Assembly: GCF_009909185.1 (NCBI RefSeq)
Contig: NZ_JAAAMV010000021.1
Span: 1 to 64,000 of the forward strand
Direction: 5' to 3'
DNA length: 64,000 bases
Source: Paenibacillus glycinis
GTDB taxonomy: Bacteria; Bacillota; Bacilli; Paenibacillales; Paenibacillaceae
In this document: piece by piece, positions 24,473 to 33,382 of the stretch
Numbering within the stretch: the first letter of the stretch is position 1
Layout: every line of letters begins with the position of its first letter
Translations under genes and position numbers: made by a program
The notes under the pieces: model-generated
Told to the model about the DNA's origin: nothing
Databases searched by the model: none
The model's input: the letters and a program-made list of their open reading frames with translations, nothing else

Positions 24473-25270
24473 TCAGCGCGACGTGCCGCGCTGCTTGCCG
24501 CTTTCCGGCTTCTTGCGCGGCAGCTCCCGCCCCCGCGGGAGAAGGCCGAGCTGCTTCAAATACGACTGCCAGCGCGCCTCGTACCTCGCGAAGGTGCCCT
24601 TGGTTTCGAGCGCGACCGCGTCGGCATGCTTGAGCGTGCCCATCGCTTCGTGCCTCCGGTAGGCGCAGAGCGGCTCCGGGACCAGCAGGAACGGCGTGCC
24701 GGAGAGCAGCACCCGGAACCAATAATCCAGATCCTGCGTGTAGCGCAGCGTTTCGTTGAACGGTCCGGTGATCCGGTACAGTTCCTTGGTCATGACGACC
24801 GTGCAGCCGTTCACGGGATTGCCGTGCTGGAACGCCCGGTAGAAGTCGCCAGATGCGATGCCGGGCGGGATAATATCGAAGTCTGTCATTTTGCCGCGGC
24901 CGTCGATGACGTCGAACCCGGTATGGCTGATCGGCGAGCCCGCCCGCTCCATCGCCTCGACCTGTCGCCTGATTTTGTCCGGATAGAACCGATCGTCGGA
25001 GCTGAGCCAGGCCACGTACTTCCCGTTCGCCAGCCGAAAGCCGCTGTTCAGCGCGCTCGCCGTTCCCCCGTTGGCTTTGCCGATGTAATGAATGCGCCCT
25101 TCGTACCGGCGCAGCTGGTCCTGATGCTTCGTCGATCCGTCATCGACGACGATGACCTCGATCTCCCGATACGTCTGGGTCAGCGCGCTTTCGACCGCTT
25201 CCGCGACGTACGGATCGTTATAGAACGGAATGACGATCGTGACGAGCGGCCGGTTGGTTTTCAACCCCAT
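24473..25270 (-). CDS. Glycosyltransferase family 2 (CgeD-like), paralogue of the 16.8 kb enzyme
   Basis: A 265-residue GT-A enzyme: VTIVIPFYNDPYVAEAVESALTQ, EVIVVDDGSTKHQD, AWLSSDDRFYPDK and NGCTVVMTKELYRITGPFN. The C-terminus is basic (GRELPRKKPESGKQRGTSR). ATG at 25270 follows GGGAGGGGAAG; the long frame upstream covers the next gene. It closes the nucleotide-sugar operon that begins near 30.7 kb, so it most likely uses the UDP-L-sugar made by the preceding three enzymes. About half its residues match the GT2 at 16764-17477. Confidence 0.88.
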   Translation of the reverse strand: MGLKTNRPLVTIVIPFYNDPYVAEAVESALTQTYREIEVIVVDDGSTKHQDQLRRYEGRIHYIGKANGGTASALNSGFRLANGKYVAWLSSDDRFYPDKIRRQVEAMERAGSPISHTGFDVIDGRGKMTDFDIIPPGIASGDFYRAFQHGNPVNGCTVVMTKELYRITGPFNETLRYTQDLDYWFRVLLSGTPFLLVPEPLCAYRRHEAMGTLKHADAVALETKGTFARYEARWQSYLKQLGLLPRGRELPRKKPESGKQRGTSR

Positions 25271-25301
25271 CTTGCTTCCCCTCCCGCATGCAGCATGCTG
25301 T

Positions 25302-26255
25302 TCAAACGTTCTGCCGGGCGGATGCCAGCGCATCCTGCAGCGATTGCCGCAGCGAATAGCGCGGCGCCCAGCCGAGGGCCGCGATCGCGCCGGGATCCGA
25401 CGGCGCCGGCGATGCCGCGTCCGAGTCGCCGAATTCCCAGCGCAGCGGATGCAGCGCCAGATCGCCGAACGCCTCGGCGATCTCCTCGAGCGTCCGCATG
25501 ACGCCGGACGCCACGGCATAGACGCGGCCGCTCTCGCCTGCGCGGAGCAGCGCGCCGTACGCGGCGATCGCGTCGCGCACGTCGAGCAGGTCGCGCCGTT
25601 CGCCGCGAGAGGAGAACCGGAACGGCGCCGGCGCTTCTTCCCCCGCCGCCGCCGCGCGCTCCGCGCCCGCCGCGTATCGCGCGAGCAGGCCGCACAGCCC
25701 CCCGGACCGGCCGGGGCCGATCAAATTCGACGGCTCCGCGACGATAATCTCCATGCCGAAGAGCGATGCCCAGCTCTGCGCGACGAGCACCTGCATCGTC
25801 TTGCTCAAGCTGTACGGATGCTGCGGCTTCGGCCCCGCGTCGCCAGCGTCGCCGGCGACGGCCAGGGGAAAGCGCAGCATCGAGCCCGCGACCAGCACCC
25901 GGCACGGCGTTCCGAGCCGCCGCACGCCCTCCAGCAAATGCACGGTGCCCATGACGTTGCTTTGCAGCACGGATGCCGGGTCGCTCCACGACGCGCCGAC
26001 CGCGTTGGCGCCCGCCAGATGCAGGACGCAGTCCGGCGCCGCGCGCCGCACGAGCGCCTCGGTCTCGCTGCGCGAGGCCAAGTCGCAGGCCAGCACGTCA
26101 TCGGCTTCGCCGAGCCATGCCCATTCCGGCGAACCCGCTTCCGGCAGCCGGCGGACCGCCGCGGTTACGCGCCAGCCGAGGGAGGCGAAGCTTCGGCAGG
26201 CATGCTCGCCGCAGAACCCGCCGGCGCCCGTGACGAGCAGGCGCTGCCCGCTCAT
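25302..26255 (-). CDS. NAD-dependent epimerase/dehydratase (extended SDR)
   Basis: A 317-residue extended SDR: LLVTGAGGFCGEHACRSF is the NAD loop, DCVLHLAGANAVGASWSDP the usual second landmark, and YSLSKTM the catalytic Tyr-x-x-x-Lys. The layout resembles GDP-4-keto-6-deoxy-mannose reductases (RMD) and related sugar nucleotide enzymes, but the exact substrate cannot be read off. Start ATG at 26255 overlaps the previous stop by four bases (ATGA); a GTG five codons earlier is less likely. Part of the six-gene operon. Confidence 0.85.
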   Translation of the reverse strand: MSGQRLLVTGAGGFCGEHACRSFASLGWRVTAAVRRLPEAGSPEWAWLGEADDVLACDLASRSETEALVRRAAPDCVLHLAGANAVGASWSDPASVLQSNVMGTVHLLEGVRRLGTPCRVLVAGSMLRFPLAVAGDAGDAGPKPQHPYSLSKTMQVLVAQSWASLFGMEIIVAEPSNLIGPGRSGGLCGLLARYAAGAERAAAAGEEAPAPFRFSSRGERRDLLDVRDAIAAYGALLRAGESGRVYAVASGVMRTLEEIAEAFGDLALHPLRWEFGDSDAASPAPSDPGAIAALGWAPRYSLRQSLQDALASARQNV

Positions 26256-27085
26256 CCGCGCTTCATCCACTGCGCCAGTTCATCCAGCATCGGAATGTAC
26301 CCCGTCGTCCGGAAGCGCCAATCGTGCCGCGTCGATACGAGCGTCCGGTCGATCTTGACCGCGTCGTCCGACACGACCCTTACCCCTTCCGCTTCGAAGG
26401 CCGCTTGGAACAGCAGCAGCAGCGTATGTTTGCTGACCGATTCGCTCGCCGTCAGATGCACGAGGCCGCCGATCTCCGGATGCTCGATCGCGTACGCGAC
26501 CGCCTTCGCGAGCTCCAGCGTCGTCACCCCGTTCCAGAAGACGTTCGCGTAACCCTTCACCGTGCCGCTCTGCGCCAGGAACCACTTGAGCAGGCCGATG
26601 CCCTGCGGCCGGATCTCCGGCCCGATGATCGAGGTGCGAATCGTCAGATGCCGGCCGTAGACCATCTCGCCGAGCGCCTTCGAACGCGCGTAGACCGACG
26701 TGCCGTCCGGATGGTCGCTCTCCGCGTAGGAACCCCGCTCGCCGCTGAACACGCAGTCCGAGCTGATATGGACGACGCGCGCGCCGATCGCGTCCGCCGC
26801 GTAGCGGAGCCAATGCGGCAGCAGGCCGTTGACCAGATACGCTTCCAGCGGATGCGTCTCGGCATCCTGGTTCAAGACGCCCGCCGCGTTGACGATAATA
26901 TCCGGCCGCACCGTCCATACCGCGTCGGCCACCGCTTCCGCATCCGTCGCGTCGAGGGCGAGGCTGCCCGTTCCGTCCGCGCGCCGCGTCGTATAGGCGA
27001 CCTCGACCTCGGGATGAACCTCCCGGAAGTAGCGGATCAGCATATGACCCGCCATCCCGTTCCCTGCGATGACGAGGAGCTTCAT
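26252..27085 (-). CDS. RmlD-like sugar nucleotide reductase
   Basis: A 277-residue RmlD-type SDR: LLVIAGNGMAGHMLIRYF, IIVNAAGVLNQDAETHP, SSDCVFSGERGSYAESD and YARSKALGE. It lies between a 4,6-dehydratase and follows a 2-epimerase, the same trio as in UDP-L-N-acetylfucosamine or UDP-L-N-acetylquinovosamine pathways. Because it lacks the C-terminal cupin domain of CapF/WbjC, it is closer to the WbvR-type reductase used for L-QuiNAc; this is inference from length and order. ATG at 27085 overlaps the previous stop by four bases. Confidence 0.85.
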   Translation of the reverse strand: MKLLVIAGNGMAGHMLIRYFREVHPEVEVAYTTRRADGTGSLALDATDAEAVADAVWTVRPDIIVNAAGVLNQDAETHPLEAYLVNGLLPHWLRYAADAIGARVVHISSDCVFSGERGSYAESDHPDGTSVYARSKALGEMVYGRHLTIRTSIIGPEIRPQGIGLLKWFLAQSGTVKGYANVFWNGVTTLELAKAVAYAIEHPEIGGLVHLTASESVSKHTLLLLFQAAFEAEGVRVVSDDAVKIDRTLVSTRHDWRFRTTGYIPMLDELAQWMKRG

Positions 27086-28065
27086 GAGAGAAACCCGCCT
27101 CTCACGAGCATGGAGCGGATCTCTTCCTTGGACATCAGCGACTCGCTGGAGCAATAGCTGTCGAACGCGACCTTCGTGTGCGCGCTGTAGTGCTGGCGAA
27201 GTCCCGGAATGTCGAGCGTCGGCAATATCACGAGGTACTCGTCGTCGTATGCGACCGTCGTCGTGCTTTCGTGCTCCGTGAGCAGGATCTCGTGGATTTT
27301 CTCGCCCGGACGGATGCCGGTCTCCACCACTTCCGCGTCGATGCCCATGTCCTCCATCAGGACCGCGGCCAGGTCGACGATCCGGCAGGTCGGCATCGTC
27401 ATGACGAAGATTTCCCCGCCCACGCTCTCCTCGGACGCCTTGAACAGCAGCGTGATCGCATCCTGCAGCGTCAGGAAGAAGCGGGTCATATTCATGTCCG
27501 TGATGCGGACCTGGTTCTTGTTCTTGATCTGGTTCATGAACAGATGCACGACGCTGCCGTTCGTGCCGAGCACGTTGCCGCCGCGCACGCAGACGAACGT
27601 CGTCTCGGAATGGAGCAAGTTCGCGTACACGATCAGCTTCTCGCCGATCGCCTTGGTCATGCCGTAGAAATTGGACGGGTTCGCCGCCTTATCCGTCGAG
27701 ATGTAGATGACGCGCTTCACGTTGTTCGCGATGGCCGCTTCGATGACGTTCTGCGTGCCGATCACGTTCGTCTTGAGCGCTTCGTAAGGCTGATCCTCGC
27801 AGACCGGAACATGCTTCAGCGCCGCCAAATGAAACACGTAATCCACGCGTTCGCACGCCCGCATGAGCGCTTCTTTATCGCGGATGTCCCCGATGCAGAA
27901 GCTCAGGCGCGAGTCCTCGAACGAACGGCTCATCGCCACCTGGCTGGACTCGTTGCGGGAGAACACGATGATTTGTTTGGGCTGCTGGGGCAGCAGCTGG
28001 CGAATCAATTCATAGCCCCAGGACCCTGTTCCCCCGGTGACCAGTATGCGCTGATTAGTAAACAT
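27082..28065 (-). CDS. UDP-GlcNAc 4,6-dehydratase/5-epimerase family (CapE/WbjB/WbvB type)
   Basis: A 327-residue polysaccharide-biosynthesis SDR: ILVTGGTGSWGYELIRQLL, VFHLAALKHVPVCEDQP, STDKAANPSNFYGMTKAIGE, TRFFLTLQDAITLLFKA, ETGIRPGEKIHEIL. These are the signatures of inverting UDP-N-acetylglucosamine 4,6-dehydratases, the first step towards L-configured N-acetyl sugars. ATG at 28065 follows GGAGGG and lies inside the end of the epimerase gene (11-base overlap). With the RmlD-like reductase and 2-epimerase it forms a complete three-enzyme pathway. Confidence 0.9.
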   Translation of the reverse strand: MFTNQRILVTGGTGSWGYELIRQLLPQQPKQIIVFSRNESSQVAMSRSFEDSRLSFCIGDIRDKEALMRACERVDYVFHLAALKHVPVCEDQPYEALKTNVIGTQNVIEAAIANNVKRVIYISTDKAANPSNFYGMTKAIGEKLIVYANLLHSETTFVCVRGGNVLGTNGSVVHLFMNQIKNKNQVRITDMNMTRFFLTLQDAITLLFKASEESVGGEIFVMTMPTCRIVDLAAVLMEDMGIDAEVVETGIRPGEKIHEILLTEHESTTTVAYDDEYLVILPTLDIPGLRQHYSAHTKVAFDSYCSSESLMSKEEIRSMLVRGGFLS

Positions 28066-29152
28066 TCCATTTCCCTCCAAGCATAAATTTAACCACTTTA
28101 TCCGATACGTCGCCGGCCAGGTACCCTTCCGGACAATCCCACTTCGCGGGCAGCGCGGTCATGACCGCCGCCGCTTCCTCGATCCGCTGCGGATGCAGGC
28201 CGCAGACGACGTTGCTGCCGCAATCGATCGTCTCCGGACGCTCCGTCGTCTCCCGGATCGTCACCGTCGGTACGCCGAAGAGGCAGCATTCCTCCTGCAC
28301 CGTGCCGCTGTCCGTGATCGCCAGCAGCGCGTGCCGCTCCAGCCGGACAAAGTCGAAAAATCCCATCGGTTCGTAAAATTCCACCCGCGCGTCCATGTCG
28401 ACCCGCACCGTGCCGGCGTCGATCCGCGACCGCGTGCGCGGATGCACGCTGCAGACGATGCGCTTGCCGAATCGCCGCGCCACCCGGTTCAACCCTTCCA
28501 GGATGCCGGCCAAGCGTTCCGGCGCATCCACGTTCTCCGCGCGGTGCGCCGTGACGAGCACGTACCCGCCGGGTTCGAGCTCGAGCCGCTCCAGCACGTC
28601 GCTCGCTTCGATCTGCGGCGCGTAGTGCGCGATGACCTCATGGATGGGATTGCCCGTCTGCACGATCCGGTTGCTCGGAAAGCCCTCGCGCAGCAAATTG
28701 CCTTTGCTGTAGGAGGTGTAAGGCATGTTGATGCTCGATACCGCGTCGATGATCCGGCGGTTCTTCTCTTCCGGAACCGACAGATCATAGCAGCGGTTGC
28801 CGGCTTCCATATGCACGACCGGAATGCCCATGCGTTCGGCGACGATGGCGCACAGCGCGCTGTTCGTGTCGCCGAGCAGCAGGACCGCGTCCGGCTTGTG
28901 CGCCGTCAGCACGCGCTCCGTCTCCGCGAACATGACGGACAGTTGGCCGCCCAGCGTCTGCTTCGCGTCCGTGAGCAGCACATCCGGCTTACGCAGGCCG
29001 AGCTCCCGGAAAAACACGTCCGACAGGGAAGGAGAGAAGTTTTGCCCGGTATGCACGAGCACATGCTTTTCGGCCAGCGCATCCAGCTTTTGAATGATGA
29101 GGCTAAGGCGAATAATCTCCGGGCGCGTGCCCAAAATCGTTACAACGCGCAT
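28055..29152 (-). CDS. UDP-N-acetylglucosamine 2-epimerase family (WecB/CapG type)
   Basis: A 365-residue non-hydrolysing 2-epimerase: VVTILGTRPEIIRLSLI, LLGDTNSALCA, VVHMEAGNRCYD, EEKNRRIIDAVS and AITDSGTVQEECCLFGVPTVTIRETTERPE. In this context it would act on a 6-deoxy UDP-sugar rather than on UDP-GlcNAc itself, giving the final L-sugar, as CapG and WbvD do. Second gene of the operon, 36 bases after the GT4 gene. Confidence 0.92.
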   Translation of the reverse strand: MRVVTILGTRPEIIRLSLIIQKLDALAEKHVLVHTGQNFSPSLSDVFFRELGLRKPDVLLTDAKQTLGGQLSVMFAETERVLTAHKPDAVLLLGDTNSALCAIVAERMGIPVVHMEAGNRCYDLSVPEEKNRRIIDAVSSINMPYTSYSKGNLLREGFPSNRIVQTGNPIHEVIAHYAPQIEASDVLERLELEPGGYVLVTAHRAENVDAPERLAGILEGLNRVARRFGKRIVCSVHPRTRSRIDAGTVRVDMDARVEFYEPMGFFDFVRLERHALLAITDSGTVQEECCLFGVPTVTIRETTERPETIDCGSNVVCGLHPQRIEEAAAVMTALPAKWDCPEGYLAGDVSDKVVKFMLGGKWNVY

Positions 29153-29188
29153 GAAACGTTCCTCCTTCGTTCGCTCTCTTGACTGCCG

Positions 29189-30721
29189 CTACGACGCGCG
29201 GCGGCGCCGTTTCCTTCCCCCCGGGGCGGCTTTCCCGCGGCGCGCCTTGCCGCCCCTGAGGCCGCGCCGCGGCTTCAGGACGCCTCGGCGGCCGCGGCGC
29301 CGCCGCTTGCCCTTGCCCGCGCGACGCCGGCGCCGCTTGCGGGCCGGCGCCGCGGCCGTGCCGATCGGCTCCCCGACCGGCCAGACGGCGATGAAGGCAT
29401 CCGGCACGGTCCGCACCTCGTCGACCCGGTAACCGGCGGCCGTGAACGCCTCCATCGTCCGGAACGGCCGCAGCGCGCCGCGATCGAACAGATAAATCGT
29501 CGGCCCGCTGCCCTTCAGCACGGTCGGCGGCCGCGGAGCCTGCTGCTTGAGGACATCGGTGAACCTGCGCAGCCGTTCCCGGTAAGCCGCGACGCCGAAC
29601 GCGGCATGCGCCTCTCGCGCATTGCGGGCGCCGACGGCCTGCAGCAGCTCTTCGTTGTCCAGCAGCGCCGACACGCCGGCCGCCAGCCCTTCGATATCGC
29701 CCGTCGGCACGACGTACGCATCGTTGCCGGTCGCGCGGCCGATCTCGGCCAGTCCGCCGGAGCCGTAAACCACGATCGCCTTGCCGAAGGCCATTCCTTC
29801 CAGCGCCGTCATGCCGAAGCCCTCCGGCATCAAGCTCGGCACGACGAGGATATCCATGGCAGGGTACACCGTCGCCACCTGCTCCTCGAACCGGAGCCAG
29901 CGGAACCGCTCGATCACGCCGGCCGCGCGGGCGACGTCGAGACACCGTTCGAAATACGGCGGATCGACGGGGTTGCCGACGATCAGGTAACGCGCCTTGG
30001 GATGAAACGCCGCGGTCTTGACCGCCATTTCCATGAAGTGCTCCAGCCCTTTCCCCTCGAAAATCGAGGAGGAGATATAACCGACCAGCCGTTCATGCTC
30101 CGCGATGCCGAGATGCCTGCGCCGGTTGGCGCGATGCTGGCCCCATCCCTCCGGCCGCAGCTCCGCTTGATGCCACGAGGGCGGAATGAGCGTCGTCTTC
30201 GGGATCATGCCCGGCGTGCGCAGCGGCGCGAGCGCCGTCTCCGAGATGCCGAGCACGAAGTCGGCGTGCGCTTCGATCAGCGCGGCCGAAGCCGGCGTCA
30301 GCGGCGTCTCGCGGATCGCCTCCATCACCGACCAGACGACGGGGATGCCGAGCGCTTTGCCGGCGATGGCGGGTAGCGGGTGGACGCAGGTATTGGCCAG
30401 GATGACGTTCGGCTGCTCCTTGTTCATGAGGTGGACGAGATCGCGCCAAGACGGCTCCTGCTGCTTGGTCGCAATCTCTTCGTTCATATGCGGGAGGGCC
30501 AGGTAGAGCGGAACGATCAGCGGAATATCCTGCACGATGACCGGAAGACCCAGCTTGCGGGCATGCGCGGCAATGACGCCTTCCGTGGGAACGACGAGGG
30601 TGCAGGCGTAGATCGGCAGCAGTTCGCGGATCATGAACAACAACAGCTTCTCGGCACCCGTCACGTATTGCGGACTGCAAATATGCGAGAAGATCAGCAT
30701 TTTCGGCTTGGTTTGCTTCAA
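29189..30721 (-). CDS. Glycosyltransferase family 4 with C-terminal repeat-like module and very basic tail
   Basis: About 510 residues. Residues 1-390 form a GT4 enzyme (CSPQYVTGAEKLLLFMIREL, PSLMPEGFGMTALEGMAFGKAIV with the Glu-x7-Glu motif). Then comes a short beta module (TIYLFDRGALRPFRTMEAF, then VPDAFIAVWPVGEPIG) like the GxxRxI-type repeats of bacterial surface proteins, and the last 50 residues are almost all Arg, Lys and Gly. The same kind of basic stretch recurs in neighbours. Start is uncertain: TTG at 30721 has GAGG seven bases before; TTG at 30751 follows GGAGGTGA at longer distance. First gene of the operon ending at 24473. Confidence 0.85.
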   Translation of the reverse strand: MKQTKPKMLIFSHICSPQYVTGAEKLLLFMIRELLPIYACTLVVPTEGVIAAHARKLGLPVIVQDIPLIVPLYLALPHMNEEIATKQQEPSWRDLVHLMNKEQPNVILANTCVHPLPAIAGKALGIPVVWSVMEAIRETPLTPASAALIEAHADFVLGISETALAPLRTPGMIPKTTLIPPSWHQAELRPEGWGQHRANRRRHLGIAEHERLVGYISSSIFEGKGLEHFMEMAVKTAAFHPKARYLIVGNPVDPPYFERCLDVARAAGVIERFRWLRFEEQVATVYPAMDILVVPSLMPEGFGMTALEGMAFGKAIVVYGSGGLAEIGRATGNDAYVVPTGDIEGLAAGVSALLDNEELLQAVGARNAREAHAAFGVAAYRERLRRFTDVLKQQAPRPPTVLKGSGPTIYLFDRGALRPFRTMEAFTAAGYRVDEVRTVPDAFIAVWPVGEPIGTAAAPARKRRRRRAGKGKRRRRGRRGVLKPRRGLRGGKARRGKAAPGGRKRRRRAS

Positions 30722-30907
30722 TCGGCTGCCTCGCTCGTCGGCGGCTGTCAACGAGCAGGCGCTCACCTCCGTCCTGTATCGCTCTATTCTTCGATCCTAG
30801 TTCTTATATAGTATTTGGAAGGCCGTTGACGCGGCACGACATTTGGACCGCCAGCAAACGCACAAAATAGCGCCGCGTCCGACTGTGCGCCGATCACGGA
30901 CGCACGT

Positions 30908-32038
30908 TCATACCGGATACAGCAGCCCGAGCAGGCGCTCGATCCGCTTGACGTACGTATGCTCGCGCATCGTCCGGAGCATCCCGCGCATCGCGATCGT
31001 CTGCCGTTCCTCCTCGTGGGTCAGGTAATAGTCGATCTTCTCTATCATCTCTTGCGGGGTCGAATAAGTGACGATATCGTAGCCCGGCGTATAGAAGGAG
31101 ACCAGGTCGTTCCGCGCGTCCGTCAGCTGCAGCGTCGCGCAGCCCGCGATCTCGAACGTGCGCGGGTTCGGCGAGACGGCCTCGATGCCGGCGCTGTTGT
31201 TGTTGAACGTGTCGTCGTTGTGGGAGCGATGCATGTTGATGACGATTTTGGCGCCGTTGTACATATTGGCCGTCTCCATCGGTCCCATCCAGCGGCCGAG
31301 CTCGATTTTGCCGGCGAGCAGCCGAAACTCCTTCAAGCGCTCCCACCAGATGCCCGAGATATGGGTATCCTTGGTGGCCAGGTAACGGGTCACCTGATCG
31401 AAGAACTCCACCCGCTTCCAGTACGCCGAGCCGACGAAGCAGATCTCGTGGCGCTGCGAGCGTTCGGGATTGCGCGGGCGGAAGGACACGGGATCCGCGC
31501 CGAGCGGCAGGTAATGCACGTCCGCGCAGCCAAGGCTGCGGTAATAGTCGACGCAGACCAGCTCGAGCGTGAAGACGACATCGTAGTGCGGAGCAAGCGA
31601 AGACGTGATGTCGGTGTAATAGGGATCGTCCGTGAACCAGATGGCCGTGCGGATGCCGGCTTCGCGCATGCGGTCGACCTGGGCGACGTCGAATTCCAGG
31701 CCGTCCAGCACGAGTACGATATCCGGCCTGATCCGCAGGGCGAGATCGGCGACGGGCTGCTTCGTATCGGTAATGGTCAATTGCGTGACTTGGCCGCGGA
31801 AGGCCTCCGCGATCGCGATATCGAGCGGCGAATACGGAAACCCTTTGCCGGTCGCCACGAACAGGACATGCGCCTGCTTCAGCGGCGGCGGCGGCTGGAT
31901 GCTGCCTTGGAGCGCGGCCTCGCAGCGTCCGAACCAATGCCCGTGCTCCCAGCCCAGCCGGAATCCGGCCTTCGCGCCCGGGGACGCGGCACGGCCGGTT
32001 CGCGTCCTTTTGCGGCGCGTTCGTTGCGTCGTTTTCAT
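30908..32038 (-). CDS. CgeB-like glycosyltransferase with basic and Gly-tetrad N-terminus
   Basis: A 376-residue protein of the CgeB family (spore maturation, GT-B-like). Landmarks: HVLFVATGKGFPYSP, PDIVLVLDGLEFDV, TAIWFTDDPYYTDITSS, ICFVGSAYWKRVEFFD, AKIVINMHRSHNDDT and NPRTFEIAGCATLQLTD. Residues 2-16 are mainly Lys, Arg and Thr, then AGFRLGWEHGHWFGRC gives glycine at every fourth position (25, 29, 33, 37). ATG at 32038 follows GGAGG. CgeB in Bacillus subtilis acts on the outermost spore layer under sigma-K. It is the tandem paralogue of the next gene upstream, 44 bases away. Confidence 0.88.
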   Translation of the reverse strand: MKTTQRTRRKRTRTGRAASPGAKAGFRLGWEHGHWFGRCEAALQGSIQPPPPLKQAHVLFVATGKGFPYSPLDIAIAEAFRGQVTQLTITDTKQPVADLALRIRPDIVLVLDGLEFDVAQVDRMREAGIRTAIWFTDDPYYTDITSSLAPHYDVVFTLELVCVDYYRSLGCADVHYLPLGADPVSFRPRNPERSQRHEICFVGSAYWKRVEFFDQVTRYLATKDTHISGIWWERLKEFRLLAGKIELGRWMGPMETANMYNGAKIVINMHRSHNDDTFNNNSAGIEAVSPNPRTFEIAGCATLQLTDARNDLVSFYTPGYDIVTYSTPQEMIEKIDYYLTHEEERQTIAMRGMLRTMREHTYVKRIERLLGLLYPV

Positions 32039-32082
32039 GCTCCCATTCCTCCCTCGTACGGATGTTGTCCGCGGCGCGCCGT

Positions 32083-33183
32083 TCACCATCCCAGCACCTC
32101 GGCGATCTGCTGCAGGCGCCGGGTATACGTATGGTCGACGAGCGTCCGGCGCAAGCCCCGAAGCGCGAGCGCGCGGCGTTCGTCCTCGTGTGTCAGATAA
32201 TATTCCAGCTTGGCTCTCAGCTCTTCGGCGTCCGCGAACGTCTCGATCTCGGCGCCCGGCCTGTAGTAGTGCGGCAGGTCCTCCCGCCGGTCCGTCAGCT
32301 GCAGCGTTCCGCAGGCGGCGATCTCGTACGTGCGGGGATTGATGGAACGTCCCGGCAGACCCAGCACGTTCTTGTTGTCCTTGCCCGTCTCGGTCGTCCG
32401 GTGCAGGTTAATGACGATCCGGGCGCCGTTGTAATGGCGGATCGATTCCTCGACCGGCAGCCACCCCATCCGAATGAACCGCTTCAGCTCCTTGAAGCTG
32501 CGCATCCGGTCCCATAGCCCGCCGGCGATAAATACCTTGCGCGTCTTCAGGTACGGCGCGATCGCGTCGAACATTTCCACCCGGTTCCAGAACGCCTGGC
32601 CGATAAAGCAAATGTCGCTGCGGTATTTCTCCTCGACCGTCATCGGCTTGAACCGCATCTGGTCGACGGCCAGCGGCATGTAGACGACTTTCGCGCAGCC
32701 GCGTTCCCGGTACATCTGGATCGTGCTCAGCTCGTGCGTCAGCACGGCGTCGTAGCGGGGCGCGATGTACATCGTGTCCGCCGTCACGTACGGATCGTCG
32801 GCAAACCAAATAGCCGTTCGTATCCCGAGCGAACGAACGGCATCGACCTGCTCCAGATGATCGGCCGGAAAGACGTGAAGCCCGTTCAGCACCAGCATCC
32901 AGTCCGGACGGACGAGCGAAGCCTGCTCCGCCATCCGCGCGGGTTCCGCCACGTAAACTTCGCGGACCGTCAGCCGCAGCGCTTCGATGACGCCTTGATC
33001 GATGGCTTCGAAGCCCTGCGGGACGTAGAGGACGCTGCAATTCCGTTTCGCCGGGGCGGCCGGCTGCAACTGCCGGACCAAATATTCGCAGGCGCCGTCC
33101 CGCAAACCGTTCTCGTAGCCCCATGTGAATCCAGCCGTCGCGGCCTGATCCGTTACTCGTTCCTTTGTCTGCACAGTCGCCAC
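32083..33183 (-). CDS. CgeB-like glycosyltransferase, second copy
   Basis: A 366-residue paralogue of the downstream gene: NCSVLYVPQGFEAIDQG, PDWMLVLNGLHVF, TAIWFADDPYVTADTM, ICFIGQAFWNRVEMFD, ARIVINLHRTTETG and NPRTYEIAACGTLQLTD match position by position. The N-terminus lacks the long basic stretch but has AGFTWGYENGLRDGAC, glycine every fourth residue (18, 22, 26, 30). GTG at 33183 is the likely start. The two genes form one unit; no clear sigma-K promoter was found upstream. Confidence 0.87.
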   Translation of the reverse strand: MATVQTKERVTDQAATAGFTWGYENGLRDGACEYLVRQLQPAAPAKRNCSVLYVPQGFEAIDQGVIEALRLTVREVYVAEPARMAEQASLVRPDWMLVLNGLHVFPADHLEQVDAVRSLGIRTAIWFADDPYVTADTMYIAPRYDAVLTHELSTIQMYRERGCAKVVYMPLAVDQMRFKPMTVEEKYRSDICFIGQAFWNRVEMFDAIAPYLKTRKVFIAGGLWDRMRSFKELKRFIRMGWLPVEESIRHYNGARIVINLHRTTETGKDNKNVLGLPGRSINPRTYEIAACGTLQLTDRREDLPHYYRPGAEIETFADAEELRAKLEYYLTHEDERRALALRGLRRTLVDHTYTRRLQQIAEVLGW

Positions 33184-33382
33184 CCCTGAGTTTCATTCTC
33201 CTGTCTCCATATATATGCGAATGACAGGCAAGGCTCATGGTCACTTGTCCGCGAACCGCGCAAAATTGGCTGATGACCCCCAAGGCGAACATACCGGACG
33301 CCCGGCGCCGCATTCGTTCGGGTATCGCAAAAAAGTAGTATAAATCTGGCAGTCCCGTCACATATTAAAAGAGGTCGAAGGC

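Noticed and set aside
30781-30840. Sporulation promoter before the nucleotide-sugar operon (AATACTATA on the minus strand)
   Set aside because: The first base of the -10 is wrong and no -35 match was found for sigma-K or sigma-E.
33183-33240. CATATATAT upstream of the second CgeB-like gene as sigma-K or sigma-E element
   Set aside because: It misses the final TA of the sigma-K pattern and has no matching -35.
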